Positions 52,435 to 63,178 of a DNA stretch of 64,000 bases are shown in pieces. A program made the translations under genes and the position numbers. Source of the stretch: Cristatella mucedo. Taxonomy: Eukaryota; Bryozoa; Phylactolaemata; Cristatellidae. The stretch covers positions 3,470,501 to 3,534,500 of the forward strand of contig WPIO01000028.1 of the NCBI GenBank assembly GCA_009760855.2. Reading direction: 5' to 3'. A model generated the notes under the pieces. The model worked only from the letters and a program-made list of their open reading frames with translations, had not been told where the DNA came from and made no database searches. How positions within the stretch are numbered: position 1 is the stretch's first letter; each line of letters begins with the position of its first letter.

Positions 52435-52587
52435 GGCCATGATGGCACTCTAGGTAATGTGGTTGCTCTTTACGACCTCGGTCCTCGAATCTTGCGGTGG
52501 GCGATATTTATTGCTGCTTCAAGCAGTGGTGATAACCTGTAAGACTCTTCTGCCGATATATAAAAAAGTGGCTGTTAAATCAGCTAG
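52435..52587 (+). mobile_element. SINE-B copy
   Basis: The head is GGCCATGATGGCACTCTAGG, then TACGACCTCGG. The B box is shortened by a small deletion (CCTCGAATCTTGCGG). The body has TTTATTGCTGCTTCAAGCAG and AAGACTCTTCTGCCGATATA. The end GGCTGTTAAATCAGCTAG is the hairpin. Confidence 0.9.
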
Positions 52588-53071
52588 TATTTTTGTCTTG
52601 GTAGCAGCATTCAAAGCTCCCTAAATCCAGATGGAAGCAATCGCCTTGCTCCTCTGAGTAAGCACCTATGTTTTCTTTGACTTGATCAGGAATACTTCAC
52701 ATTGTTGCTCTGTGCACAGAACTCTGTCTGCTATGGCCAGTCCAGGTAGCTGTAGTGAGCATGGCAGTCACTACTGTACCACAGGCAGGGATAGCAGGAA
52801 AACTACTTAGTAAACCACCTCAGAGACCCATAAGAAATGCCACCATTTTGAAGTCTCTAATGACCTGCCTGAAGAACTCATAATACATCAATGCATAAAG
52901 CAAGTTCTTGATGCTGCTGAAATCTTCGAAATGCACCGACTGAGCTAGAGGAATAGCAGGGTCCTAGGAGAGATACCTTCAGGGAGTAGTTTTTCAAACC
53001 CGTGTTTAAAATTGGCATCAGACCTAGCCGGATGCACGAAGCCTATTGATGCCATCTCAAGGAATAAATGC
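52588..53071. other. Unannotated
   Basis: Nothing recognised. Confidence 0.4.
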
Positions 53072-53600
53072 ACATATGCATCCACTTAGGCAGCTGGAGC
53101 AAAACTGAACTGATGGGCATAAGGCTCTTGTATTTACACCATTTACATTACTGGAAAGTGTGAAAAAAGAAGGTATTATTAATGGCGATGAATTAATACA
53201 CACAACTGATGTATGCCATGCCTAAACGACTTCGGCTACTGATCAACAACAAAGGTAGACACAGAATGCTTAACCATTCTATGTTTTAATAAAAAGCCAA
53301 GTGTAATTACAATATCACTCATCAGCACTATTATTTACAAAAAATATTTTATACAAAATTATATTTTTTATTTAACATCAAAATTTTGGCCATAGCTATA
53401 CCTTCAATGATTAAGAAAATGAGTACATTTCAGATTTATCTCTGTCCCACTGACAAAAGCAAAGCTTGTGGGAAGTAATGGCCATTTTCTATGCCTTTGA
53501 GGCAAACACAAGCAAAAAATAAACACTTACTACCCAAGAACAAATATAAAGTAATTTTTCTTAAGTAGTGTAATCGGTGCAGCAACACCCTCCTTAGGGA
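53072..53600. repeat. Dispersed repeat E, copy 2
   Basis: Collinear with 25740-26265. CCACTTAGGCAGCTGGAGCA, AACGACTTCGGCTACTGATC, TACCTTCAATGATTAAGAAA and ATGGCCATTTTCTATG match the first copy with indels. Just outside (53530-53673, minus) a 48-codon frame with VLVPKEGVAAPITLLK has no start codon and is not called. Confidence 0.7.
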
Positions 53601-53671
53601 CTAAGACCATGCGAACTGCATTTTTAGGCTCTTGCATGGTGTCATTGACGGCATTCACCGTTGGTTCTTAA

Positions 53672-53812
53672 CCCGGCCATGATGTGCACGCTCTTCACAA
53701 GCCAGGTGGTAAGCTGTGCCCTGCAGTGGACAATCCTTTTTTGCCTGCTGCAAGTGATGGCCATTAAGGCTCATCAGCCGGTAAATAAATGAAGCTGAAG
53801 AATCAGCTAACC
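53672..53812 (+). mobile_element. SINE-B copy
   Basis: CCCGGCCATGATGTGCACGC head with a damaged B box, then CCCTGCAGTGGACAATCC, TTTTTGCCTGCTGCAAGTGA, ATTAAGGCTCATCAGCCGGT and the end GAAGCTGAAGAATCAGCTAA. Confidence 0.85.
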
Positions 53813-54278
53813 CATGCGATTTCTAACAAATTACCAGCGACTCCGTAAGTGTGTCTTACCAGCAGCATGTTACACTGCTAAGTTAAAAAAAAAAAACAGT
53901 GACCGAAGGCCGTGGGATTGAACACCGAAAAAGAATTTAGTCTCGAACGGGAAAGATCCTGCAACCTCTGGGCTATTGGTCCAGTGCATTACTTGATAAT
54001 TGTTAGTGACATGTGAAGCATGCCAAATTCTGTTATTTCTCTCCATAAATTCATTTATAAAAGAGGTCGCCTAGACCATAAGCGACCGATCCCAGCTAAA
54101 GACGATAACGGCCCCATGCCTCATACTTTTAAACTACACATTGTTCTATTAATTGTTCTATAGCAGCATTTGTCCACATATTATGGTAGCTCATTTGCTA
54201 CTCCTACACACATTAGGATAGCTTCGTTGGCTATTCCCTACGCTTAGGCTTCGTTGGCTATTCCCTACGCTTAACTTA
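53813..54278. other. Unannotated, with a degraded tRNA-like patch
   Basis: On the minus strand TAGCCCAGAGG (A-box-like, near 53965-53975) and CGTTCGAGACT (B-box-like, 53939-53949) lie only about 13 bases apart and are followed by T5 and later T12. The spacing is too short for a tRNA. A 27-bp tandem duplication (GCTTCGTTGGCTATTCCCTA unit) is at 54221-54273. Confidence 0.35.
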
Positions 54279-54512
54279 TCATAAATCTAATGGCGCTTCG
54301 GACAAACAGTGGGGAGGGGAGAATGTGTGCTGGCTTCGACTTGCCTTGTGGTAGCAATCGTCTGGATTAATAGGGCCTGGAAGCTTCTTTACTACCTGCT
54401 CGTAGGAAGTCGTCAGCTTGGTCTTGCTATCCTTCACCGTTGCTTTGAATGTGAAGGACCTACAGCAAAAAGAGAGATGGTGACAGAATACTATCAATAA
54501 TGCGAACCTCAT
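54279..54512 (-). CDS. Possible exon or secreted-peptide ORF (uncertain)
   Basis: A 77-codon minus-strand frame starts MRFALLIVFCHHLSFCC and continues FTFKATVKDSKTKLTTSYEQ, then VVKKLPGPINPDDCYH. There are two rival readings. Either the first 17 residues are a signal peptide, or they are an artefact of a pyrimidine tract, because TCTCTCTTTTTGCTGTAG at about 54460-54477 is a very good 3' splice site and would start an exon at 54459. A GC-type donor AG|GCAAGT follows the DDCYHK codons. I do not recognise the protein. Neither reading is proven. Confidence 0.25.
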   Translation of the reverse strand: MRFALLIVFCHHLSFCCRSFTFKATVKDSKTKLTTSYEQVVKKLPGPINPDDCYHKASRSQHTFSPPHCLSEAPLDL

Positions 54513-54524
54513 TCAGTCTGGTGT

Positions 54525-55998
54525 GTGCCATCCTCGGAATCCAGAATCATCTGCAAATCGCGACACCCAAAGACCCCTGACATTGACGCTGTCCATACGA
54601 AAATATCTTCCACAACCACGCAGCATACTCCTCCTTCCGACCTGTCCTCACTGGTGGAATGCTACAACACGATACTAGCCAACATTCTGGACAAGTTGCT
54701 CCTCAGACTAAGTACACTATACACTCTCGAACAGATGGCAGATGGTTTTCTACAGGCATTAAACTAGCTATGTCTAATAAGGGCAAGCTTGAGAAAGCAT
54801 ACAAAAGATCACAACCATCCATCGACTATTTCAGGACTATCTATCAGGATTGTCTGTCGAATGGCACACACAAGGGCAACTGTAGATCATGTCATTCGAT
54901 CCAAGTTAAGGCCAAGTCTAGCTTCTATATAAATATAGTCGAATCGCACATTCTCAATTCAAAATGCTCGTGTTAACTACCACCTACCTTCTTATCCAAG
55001 GGTGTTTTATCAAGTGTGTTATTATTATTATTATTATCAGCTCCTAGGTTAGCTCCTTACCTATTGATCCTTGTAGTGATATAACCTATCGCTTCTCTAG
55101 TTTCTCTATCAGCAAGACAAACACGTCAGTGAGTCCACCCCTAAGGTAGCAACATCCCCACTGGACTCGTCTCCAGCAATTCCTTGCAGCTACCCAGTTT
55201 CTGCATTCAAGCCTGCCACTGGTGACACCTTGAAGTTGATCTCTGAATATAAGAAGACGACTAGCACTCTCTCTCTAGATCCTTCACCCACTGTTCTCAT
55301 TCTGAAATGCATAGATGCACAGCTGCTGTCCATGTATAACTAGCACAGCAAATATGTCCTTAGCCAGAGGTGTTGTCCCTGCATCTTTCAAACAGGCTGT
55401 TGTTTGGCCACCCATTAAGACAGAAACACTAGACCGAGAGAACCAAAGCAACTCCCTGCTGCCGTTCTTATCAAAGACGATCGGAACGAGTAGTATCCAA
55501 AAAAGGTAAACTCCTATATGCATAGCTTCAGACCTAGCAAGTCAGTTCCAGTCAGGTTTTGGAGCTAATCACTCCACATTAGAGTGAAGATTTAGGTGGA
55601 GTCTATCTGCTTGTTCTGCTGAATCTTTCAGTAGCATTTGCTACTACAGATCACCAAGACCTTCAGCATCTCTAATCTTGCCTGGGCCTCAATGCCCCAG
55701 CACTGCAATAGTTTAGATCCTACCTCAACGGGAGACTCCAGAGCATTGATGTAAACAGGCAACAATCATCTAAGGAGCCTCTCTAGTATAGGATACATCA
55801 GAGCTCTCTGCTTGGTCCACTTCTTTTCACAATTTATACCCTACTCCATGCCTATGTAATCGCCGAGCACAATCTCGGCTTTCATTTTTATGCAGATGAT
55901 GCATAGCTGCACCTATGCTTTGATCCTCCCTGCCTTCCAGCAGGCCAAACTCTCTTAACTCCCTTGCTGCATGTATTTCTGACATTTGCACTTGGATG
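54525..55998 (+). pseudogene. L2-A copy: endonuclease end, linker and RT
   Basis: The most 5'-complete L2 here. Blocks in order: the end of the endonuclease region with PDIDAVHTKI; the linker PPSDLSSLVECYNTILANIL, then APQTK..IHSRTDGRWFSTGI and KGKLEKAYKRSQPSIDYFRT; a 45-base tail-like insertion at about 54995-55040; YRFSSFSISKT; DTLKLISEYKKTTSTLSLDP; ITSTANMSLARGVVPASFKQ, then AVVWPPIKTETLD; SLLPFLSKTI; and FHFYADDA (YADD at 55889-55900) followed by a stop. Many frameshifts and stops make it non-functional. It is interrupted at 55998 by an antisense L2 and resumes at about 56972. Confidence 0.9.
54995..55040 (+). mobile_element. Ultra-short L2-A tail insertion
   Basis: GGGTGTTTTATCAAGTGTGT plus (TTA)n is the last 20 or so bases of L2-A with its tail, sitting inside the linker of another L2 copy where no such sequence belongs. 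Confidence 0.65.
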
Positions 55999-56971
55999 GC
56001 AGCAATAATAATAATACACTTGATAAAGCGCTCTGGAGAATTCAATCTCTTTCTGGGCCCTTTACATTTGCTGCAAATGGAAGCACGATTGAATGGCGAG
56101 TGGTATCGTGCTTGATAAACAACATGAATAACATGGTTTGGATTGACATGCACAGGTTCAGAATACAAGTGTGGTCAGTGGCAGCATGCAGTGTCGGCAT
56201 GCATAGGCACATAGAGGACGAATCATATGGACCCACTAAATGCTGTCATAAATAGGTGCATATTTAATTCTTTTTTAAATGTGGAAAGTCTGGGGATGTC
56301 GTGACGCAAGTCGGGAGTGAGTTCCATGTTTTTGGAGCATACGAACTAAAGGCACGGTCTCCAAAGGATTTGAGGTTTGTATGAGGTATAGTAAACAGTT
56401 AGTTTCCGAAGAGCAGGTGGTACGATGCTTGGCCTGGTGGGGAATTAGGTGTGATAGGCAGGCTGGAGCTAAAGAATGAAGGGACCTAAAAATTAGCAAC
56501 AAAACCTTGAAGTAGATTCGTTGCTTGACTGGTAGAAAGTGCAGGTCGGCGAGAAGTGTTGAGATGTGGCAACTTCGACGCTCACGACAGACAAGCCTAG
56601 CTGCAGAGTTTTGCACCAGCTGTAATCGACCGATTGCAAATGCCGGTAGGCCAGCAAGCAGTGAGTTGAAGAAGTCTAGTTAGGCTGTCACAAATGCATG
56701 GACCAACTTAGATGTGGAATCTGTCTAAACAAGCCCGAATTTTAGCAATTTTATGCATCTGAAAGTAGGCAGATTTGACTGTAGAGCTGATGTGGTCGAC
56801 TAATGGAAGGCCATTTTGGAACAGGACGCCTAGACTTCGTGCATATTCAACAGGACATAAGCTGGCAGAGCGGATTGTGAGCATTAACCTTTCCAATTTC
56901 TGAATCTCACTTGGTTTGGCCATAACTAGTAAGTTGGTTTTATCATCATTCAATTTAAGAAACTTTCTCAA
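55999..56971 (-). pseudogene. L2-A copy nested antisense in L2-A
   Basis: Minus strand. The (ATT)n tail is at 55999-56012 and the 3'UTR runs to about 56240. The carboxy-terminal frame (56275-56616 minus) reads QNSAARLVCRERRSCHIST, SLHSLAPACLSHLI and SNPLETVPLV (frame-shifted end). KFLKLNDDKTNLLVMAKPSE lies at about 56880-56970. It starts at the LKLNDDKTN block, the very point where it interrupts the host copy. Confidence 0.92.
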
Positions 56972-57905
56972 ATTGAATGACAACTAAACTAGCTTACTAT
57001 TGGAAAGGCTAACGCTCAAATGGCCCTGCCAGCATATCTCCTGTTGAATCAGCTCGAAATCTAGGTGTCATGTTCCAAAGTGACCTCTCGTTAGACGACC
57101 ACATCAGTTCTACGGTCAAGCCAGCCTACTTTCAGCTACACAACATTGCTAAAATTCGGGCTTGTTTAGATAAGGATACCACGTCTAAGTTGGTCCATGC
57201 ATTTGTGACATTCCGTCTTGACTTCTGTTACTCACTGCTTGCTGGCCTACCGGCATGTGCAATCAGGCGATTACAGATGGTGCAAAACTCGGCAGCTAGG
57301 CTTGTCTGTCGTGAGCGTAGCAGTTACAACATCACACCACTTCTCGCCGACGTGCACTTGCTACCAGTCAAGCAATGGATCTACTTCAAGGTTTCGTTGC
57401 TCACTTTTAGGTCACTTCATTCTTTGGCTCCAGCCTATCTCTCAGATCTACTCCCCCACCAGGCCAACCATCGTACCACTGACTTTTCGGAATCCAACAG
57501 TTTACCAATACCTCGTACAAACCTCAAATCCTTTGGAGACCGTTCATTTAGTTCGTATGCTCCCAAAGCCTGGAACTCCCTCCCGACTTGCATCAGAACA
57601 TCCCCTGACTTGACCACATTTAAAAAGAACTTGAAAACACCTATTTAGGACAGCATTTAGTGGGTCCCTGTGATTCGTCCTTCATGTGCTTATGCGTGCT
57701 GACACTGTGCATGCTGCCACTAACCACATTTGTATGCTGACCCTGTGCATGTCACCCCTAACCATGTTATTAATGTTTATCAAGCATGATATGACTCACC
57801 ATTCAACCGTGCTTCCCTTTGCAGCAAATGTGAAGCACCTAGAAAGAGATTGAGTTCTCTGAGGGCACTTCATCAAGTGCATTATTATTATTACTATTAT
57901 TACTA
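56972..57905 (+). pseudogene. L2-A 3' half (continuation of host copy)
   Basis: Starts CTCAAATTGAATGACAACTA (the LKLNDDKTN block) with a small deletion of the LLVMGKP codons. It then has SISPVESARNLGVMFQSDLS, LDDHISSTVKPAYFQLHNIA, the DFCYSLLAGLPACAIRRLQM block, QNSAARLVCRERSS and SFGDRSFSSYAPKAWNSLPT (frame open 57070-57648). A full 3'UTR and (ATT)n tail to 57905 follow. Because 54525-55998 ends just before this block, I read the two as one element split by the antisense insertion. Confidence 0.9.
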
Positions 57906-58830
57906 GTTATGGGTAAACCTAGTGTGACTCACATGCTGGAAAACCTATCACTAAAAATGGGCTCAGCCAGCATATCTCCTGTAGTATCTGCACGAAATCT
58001 GGGTGACCTGTTTTAAAGTGATCTCTCACTAGACGATCATATCAGCTCCACAGTCAACTCAGCCTACTTTCAGCTATACAAAATTGCAAAAATGTCGGCC
58101 AGCTTAGACAGGGATAACATATCTAAGTTGGTCCATGCATTTGTGACATCACGTCTTGACTTCTGTAAGTCACTACTTGCTGGTCTTCCAGTCAAAGCAA
58201 TAAGGCACTTGAAGGTGGCGCTGGCAAAACTCTGCAACCCTGCTTGTCTGCCGTGAGCATCAAAGTTGCCATACTGCAGATCTCACTCACTGACCTGCAT
58301 TGGCTACCTATCAAGCATCGCATTGACTTGAAGGTTCTGTCGATCACGTTTGGGCCTCGGCATTCTCTTTCTCTAGCTTACCTATTCGAACTACTTTCCA
58401 AACAGGACAGGCATAGTACAACGCGTACCTCTGACCCAAGTCATTTATCTGTGCCTCAAATCCTTCGGAGACCATAACTTTAGTCTGTATAATCCAAAAG
58501 CCAAGAACTATTTCCCGACTGACGTCAAGACACCCCATAGGTTGATGACATTTAAGAAGAAGCTAAAACAAACCCGTTCGTCGCTGCATTTGTTAGGTCC
58601 GCGTAAATTGTCCTTAGTGTGCTTATGAGTGCCGAAATAGCACATGTTAACACTAACCATGTTTACATGTTGATACTGTGCTTGTTAACTCTAACCATAG
58701 TGTGCTTATTGACACTGTGCATACTACCACTAACAATTCGATCATGCTTCCTTTACAGCATGTAAAGTGCATAGAAAGAGATTCAGTTCAATAAGGGTGC
58801 TATACAAATGCATTATTGTACTATTAGAGT
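57905..58830 (+). pseudogene. L2-A copy, older, in tandem
   Basis: Starts TAGTTATGGGTAAACCTAG (LVMGKPS) directly at the (ATT)n tail of the preceding copy. It has SASISPV.SARNLGDL, a TAA stop near 58014, LDDHISSTVNSAYFQLYKIA and DFCKSLLAGLPVKAIRHLK. A frameshifted carboxy end, 3'UTR and GGTGCTATACAAATGCATTA tail follow. More diverged than its neighbours. Confidence 0.9.
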
Positions 58831-59074
58831 GAAAGCAACAGTGCACCGGTACACTCATGTCCTAGCTCATGCTATCGACAACCGGCATGCCTACGACTAT
58901 CTAGTTGACTGCATTTACGAAGGCCAAATGTGGGCTTTGTACCAAACAGGACTTGTTAACGTTGGAGTTGCTATGCAATTCGCATTAGTGAGACTTTTGT
59001 GTGGTATAACTTGAAGATGGTTACGGGGGTATCATCGATAATGCAAAGAGACTAGACCTCTTGAATGTCACTAT

Positions 59075-59175
59075 AAGCATATTTACATGCTTACTGTACA
59101 GCGTATGTAAAGTGCTTAGAAAGAGATTAAGTTCTCCGACAGTACTATACCAATGCATCAGTAATATCCTTATCC
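59075..59175 (+). mobile_element. L2-A 3' tail fragment
   Basis: TACAGCGTATGTAAAGTGCT, TAGAAAGAGATTAAGTTCTC and AGTACTATACCAATGCATCA match the last 70 bases of the family. The (ATT)n tail is replaced by AGTAATATCC. Confidence 0.8.
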
Positions 59176-59764
59176 TTAGTATTATAGTTCTTATGAAGAC
59201 TAATGACAAAGAATGTTGCAGGGAGCAGACAGCTCTGCAGGAAATGCAAAGGCTCATGTTACGAGTCACGCAAAGAGAATGGGCGAACTCTGTGGGGAGG
59301 ACGGCTTCGACTTACTATTGTAACGACACATTGCCTGCGCAGGGATTCCATAATCACCACCAGGCCAGTGCTGCATAACCAAACCGGCAAAGACTTCACC
59401 TGCCGCTTATCATGATCATATCATCACGAGTACCTTCTAGCAAACTCCCCCTTATAGATGAGCACAAAAAGTCGACCCCACTCTACAGAATGTTATGATG
59501 CCGGCTGATCTTGTATCCTATTGCAGGTTCACTATCTATCTGACTGCCAACATAGCATTAGCTCTACCGGTTCTGTGTACCACAGTCGACTGAGCTGCAG
59601 CTTCGTCGAGCTAAAACGGCCACGAGCTCGACTCGGATTCGGCTATTTTGAATCGAAGCACAGACCGAGAATACCGATCGGTCGTTTGGTCGAGAGGTCA
59701 AGTACATAGACAGTGAACTTTGAACAGCGATCATCACGGCTGCCGAGTACTGCGTATGTGCATT
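59176..59764. other. Unannotated
   Basis: Nothing recognised. Confidence 0.4.
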
Positions 59765-60020
59765 GCAGCACTTCGGCCACCGAAGCTGCCAGAGCAACTG
59801 CACAGTCATTTATTTTCGGCTCGAACTTTTGAAGGCCTTTGCTTTGGGGCTGCTGCTGCCAAGCTGCAACTCGTGCTCTTTCCACAGGGCCGCTGCCACC
59901 TTCCTCTCTGCTAAATCTCACGTTTTGTCTGTCTGCCTGCCTGCATTTCCACGACTCCTTCCTAATTTGGTGTTATCGATTGTCGCAGTCCACTATTCAC
60001 CTTCCATATAAGTAGCTGCT
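59765..60020 (+). repeat. Inverted repeat F, left arm
   Basis: Its reverse complement is collinear with 60362-60642: AAGGTGGCAGCGGCCCTGTG, GAAAGAGCACGAGTTGCAGC, TTAGGAAGGAGTCGTGGAAA and TATATGGAAGGTG-like blocks. The inner end carries a perfect palindrome, GTAGCTGCT-G-AGCAGCTAC (60012-60030). Confidence 0.85.
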
Positions 60021-60361
60021 GAGCAGCTACGATGCTAGCTTGTGGCATAAGCAGGAAAGGGTGCAATTCCTGCAAGACAAGATGTTATTCTCTCTTTCTT
60101 TTTGTGCTGTGCTACACCAACACCTGGGCTGATAACACCTCGGCAAATCTGGCTTCTGGCATGATGGACAGCTGCTGCTTCCGTGAAGTAGCCATGACAC
60201 ACCATCCGACTAACGTGGCTGAACAAATGATCAACGGCATTCTACCCAGTGCATTGGTTCCTGCCTGTTCGAAACAGCTACAGTGCCGGACACCATTTGC
60301 TGGCCCGTCAGTGAAACAAAGACAGAAGTGAGACAATAGCAGCCCTTCACATTCATCCACA

Positions 60362-60642
60362 TAAGCTGCCACCATATGGAGAAAGCCACTCAACCTCTCA
60401 AAGCACAACCGATCACAATGGACTGCAGCAATCGATAGCACTAAATTACACTAAATTAGGAAGGAGTCGTGGAAATGCAGTCAGGCTGACAGACCGTGAG
60501 ATGTAGCGGAGAGAAAGGTGGCAGCAGCCCTGTGGAAAGAGCATGAGTAGCAGCCGGGCAGCAGCAGCCTCGAGGCAGAGGCTTTCAAAAATTCGAGCTG
60601 CAGACAAATGACTGGGCAGCTGCACTGGCAGCTTTCGTGGTC
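60362..60642 (-). repeat. Inverted repeat F, right arm
   Basis: Plus-strand blocks GGACTGCAGCAATCGATAGC, TTAGGAAGGAGTCGTGGAAA, AAGGTGGCAGCAGCCCTGTG and GAAAGAGCATGAGTAGCAGC are the reverse complement of the left arm. An extra 10-base CACTAAATTA duplication is near 60440-60458. About 340 bases of spacer separate the arms. Not related to L2 or the SINEs. Confidence 0.85.
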
Positions 60643-63023
60643 TGTGAACCCAAAAGCGAAGGCGCCACTCGAATAGTCAGGCGACCTATGAGGCTAACGA
60701 TGGCTCCAAACAGGGTTGGCAGAAAGCAGAGGTAGTCGTAAAACCATGCAACCAAAGCCTGAAGAGCAAACATTTTTGCTACCGGCCTCAGACTGCACCG
60801 CTCGAAGGTTGTTTCGACCCCTACTGACGGCGGCGTTTTGTTTGCACAGTGCAAAGTTCAACTATGGTTTGTCTGGTTTTTCTTTTCGCAAATGCCTGTA
60901 AGTGAGTGGGGGGATAATAAAGCTATATCTGTGACAGAACGGTAGGGATTGATGCATTTGCAACCACCAGCAGTGGATTTGAACAGCATCTTGGAGTTAA
61001 TATATGAATTATCTCGGATTCAATCGCCATGGTTGCTGCCTGAGTGCAGGAATACGTAGTTTCGGAGCACGAGCTCAGCTACTGCACCTCACGTGCATCA
61101 CCTTGTCTGTGCAGGCCACGCGTCACTCACCAGCAGCATCCTGCCGGCCTTCAAAGCATGCTTTCCTGATGCGTAATACATTAGGTCACTCTGGCCGCAA
61201 TAAGGAGCCAACGACTGGCAGCTCGAGGAGTGTTACCCAGATTATGCCAAGAGGAAGCCAAACCTTGATCTCGCCTAAGATGGAGAGGTCGCAAGCCATG
61301 GCTGAAGGGGCAAGCTGCCCGGTGGCTTGCACACCAACTAGGGCAGCAGTAAGGGGTGGCTAGGACCTCCTGGCCTCTGCTCTCAAGTACGTCCATACCA
61401 GCTGCGTATTCTAAGACCAGCGGTACACCCACAGGTACCGACATGCACGGATACCGCACATACCAGTATATGTACATACCTAGAACCGTGCCCTCATGCC
61501 GATCCAGCTTGATTGAATCATGCATGCAGAAGCTGCAGACCGGGTCACCTATTCAAGCTCACATGGCAAGAGATAAGGCCTGCTTCCATCAGCAATGCTT
61601 CTCACAGGCAGGAAGATGGGCCACACATTCGCTGCTACGCCCGCGCCACCCCGTCAACGGGAGTTTCAGCCACGGTTCCATAGCAATCCTAACGCGAATC
61701 ACGAGTGACTATGCAGCTCACAGTAAGAGCAAGCACACATCTAGTCAAGTCATCTAGAGGTAGTCGGACTGGGCTCGATTGCCAGCACTTCACCCTACCT
61801 GCGGGATGTGTGTGAGAGCCAAATCCGGTCACTTTCCGGCACTTTCAGCTTCATGGCATCAGAAAGTTAGGGAGCCCCTCCCCCTCCATCCTAAGTGCAA
61901 GGCAGAACTCACCTGCTCTGCGAGCGGTCAGGGGTGTGCCGAGTTTGACACTGCTCGGCGAGGAGGCTAGCGCACAAGACAGATCTCTCAGCATCGAGCC
62001 AACAGATGGCACTCACGTGGCCTCAAAAACGACGCTGACCACGGAACCGTGGGCTGCCTTGTTGCCGAAAACAGTCTTCTCTAATGAAGGAATCACCAAG
62101 GAGACTTCGCAGAAACCCGTCGGCGTCTCATCTGCTGTCACAACTGTAACGGCATGGAGAGGCTCCAGAAGCAGTGGCAGCAGCAGCAGCCTGACACTAC
62201 AGCTATGCTCAGACGACGGTGCTTGCTGACTTGTGCAGTGCTAAGGAAAAACAAAGAAACGGCAGCTGCACAGCCGAACAATATTCTAACATGTCAAGTC
62301 ATAAGCCAGTACAAGTGGAAAGCAAGACAGCATGAATAGTCGGCGAATGCACTGAAGCCAGCTACTGGGCAACACGGCGCTGCAACGCTGAGTGGTGCAG
62401 CGGCCCTATGTGCAGCGCAGAGCAACACATTTGCGCATGCAAATGCATAGGCAGGCACGGTTCGAGATTTTGGAAGAAATCTATGGAGCAAGAAACCAGA
62501 CGTCTATATTTTCCGGTAAAAGGAGAACTTCTGTAGAACCGTATACAATAAATACCCCTGGCAAACTACCGAGATGCCAACACCATGCCTGTAAGGGGGG
62601 ATTAAAACGTGCTCGTTGAGACAAGATGACAAAAGCAAAATTTAGTAAATGCATTTTGGCAAATCAGTGAGTCAAGCCATTTGTAAGTCTAAAATCCTTT
62701 TTTCTTAGTTTCTCATGAATCAGTAAAAGCTATTGGATTTTTCCATTCTTACGGGCTACCTGATTTCTCATATCGCTTTGAACTATGTCGGCCTATGGCT
62801 ACATACGCACGAAGAAGCTTCATCCGAACACTTAAGTATTACTGAAGGACAGTGCAGTACCGCCATTAAGGTGAATCTTTGGAGATGGGGTAGTCGGCAA
62901 TTTTCGTGCTTCAGTGTTCTGAGGATGCTGCTAAATTATTGCAACAAAAATGGTGACCCACAGAGTTAAGAAATTGGGCAAGGGAACTGCAATAACCACA
63001 TCGTTTTGCATGCTTAAAAAGGT
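60643..63023. other. Unannotated
   Basis: 2.4 kb with no feature that I can support. Plus-strand frames of 119 (61004-61363) and 133 (61356-61757) codons overlap a minus-strand frame of 114 codons and have no recognised motif. Confidence 0.4.
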
Positions 63024-63178
63024 AAGCTGATTCAACCGCCTCGTTCACATTTCGACAGAAGAGCCTTCACGGCTATCACCACTGCTTGCAGTGGAAAATA
63101 AAGGATCACCCGCTGCAGGACTCGAACCCGCGACCTGGATCGTGAATAGCAAGTGCCTTTCCGCCTGGGCAAAGGCCC
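63024..63178 (-). mobile_element. SINE-B copy, full length
   Basis: Minus strand. The head CTTTGCCCAGGCGGAAAGGC is followed by GGTCGCGGGTTCGAGTCCTG (B box). The body has GGTGATCCTTTATTTTCCAC and TAGCCGTGAAGGCTCTTCTG. The end GGCGGTTGAATCAGCTTACC is the hairpin. Confidence 0.93.

Noticed and set aside
54995..55040. A CRISPR-like or regularly spaced array suggested by repeated short words
   Set aside because: The repeats are (TTA)n microsatellite and LINE tails. There are no direct repeats with unique spacers anywhere in this eukaryotic window.
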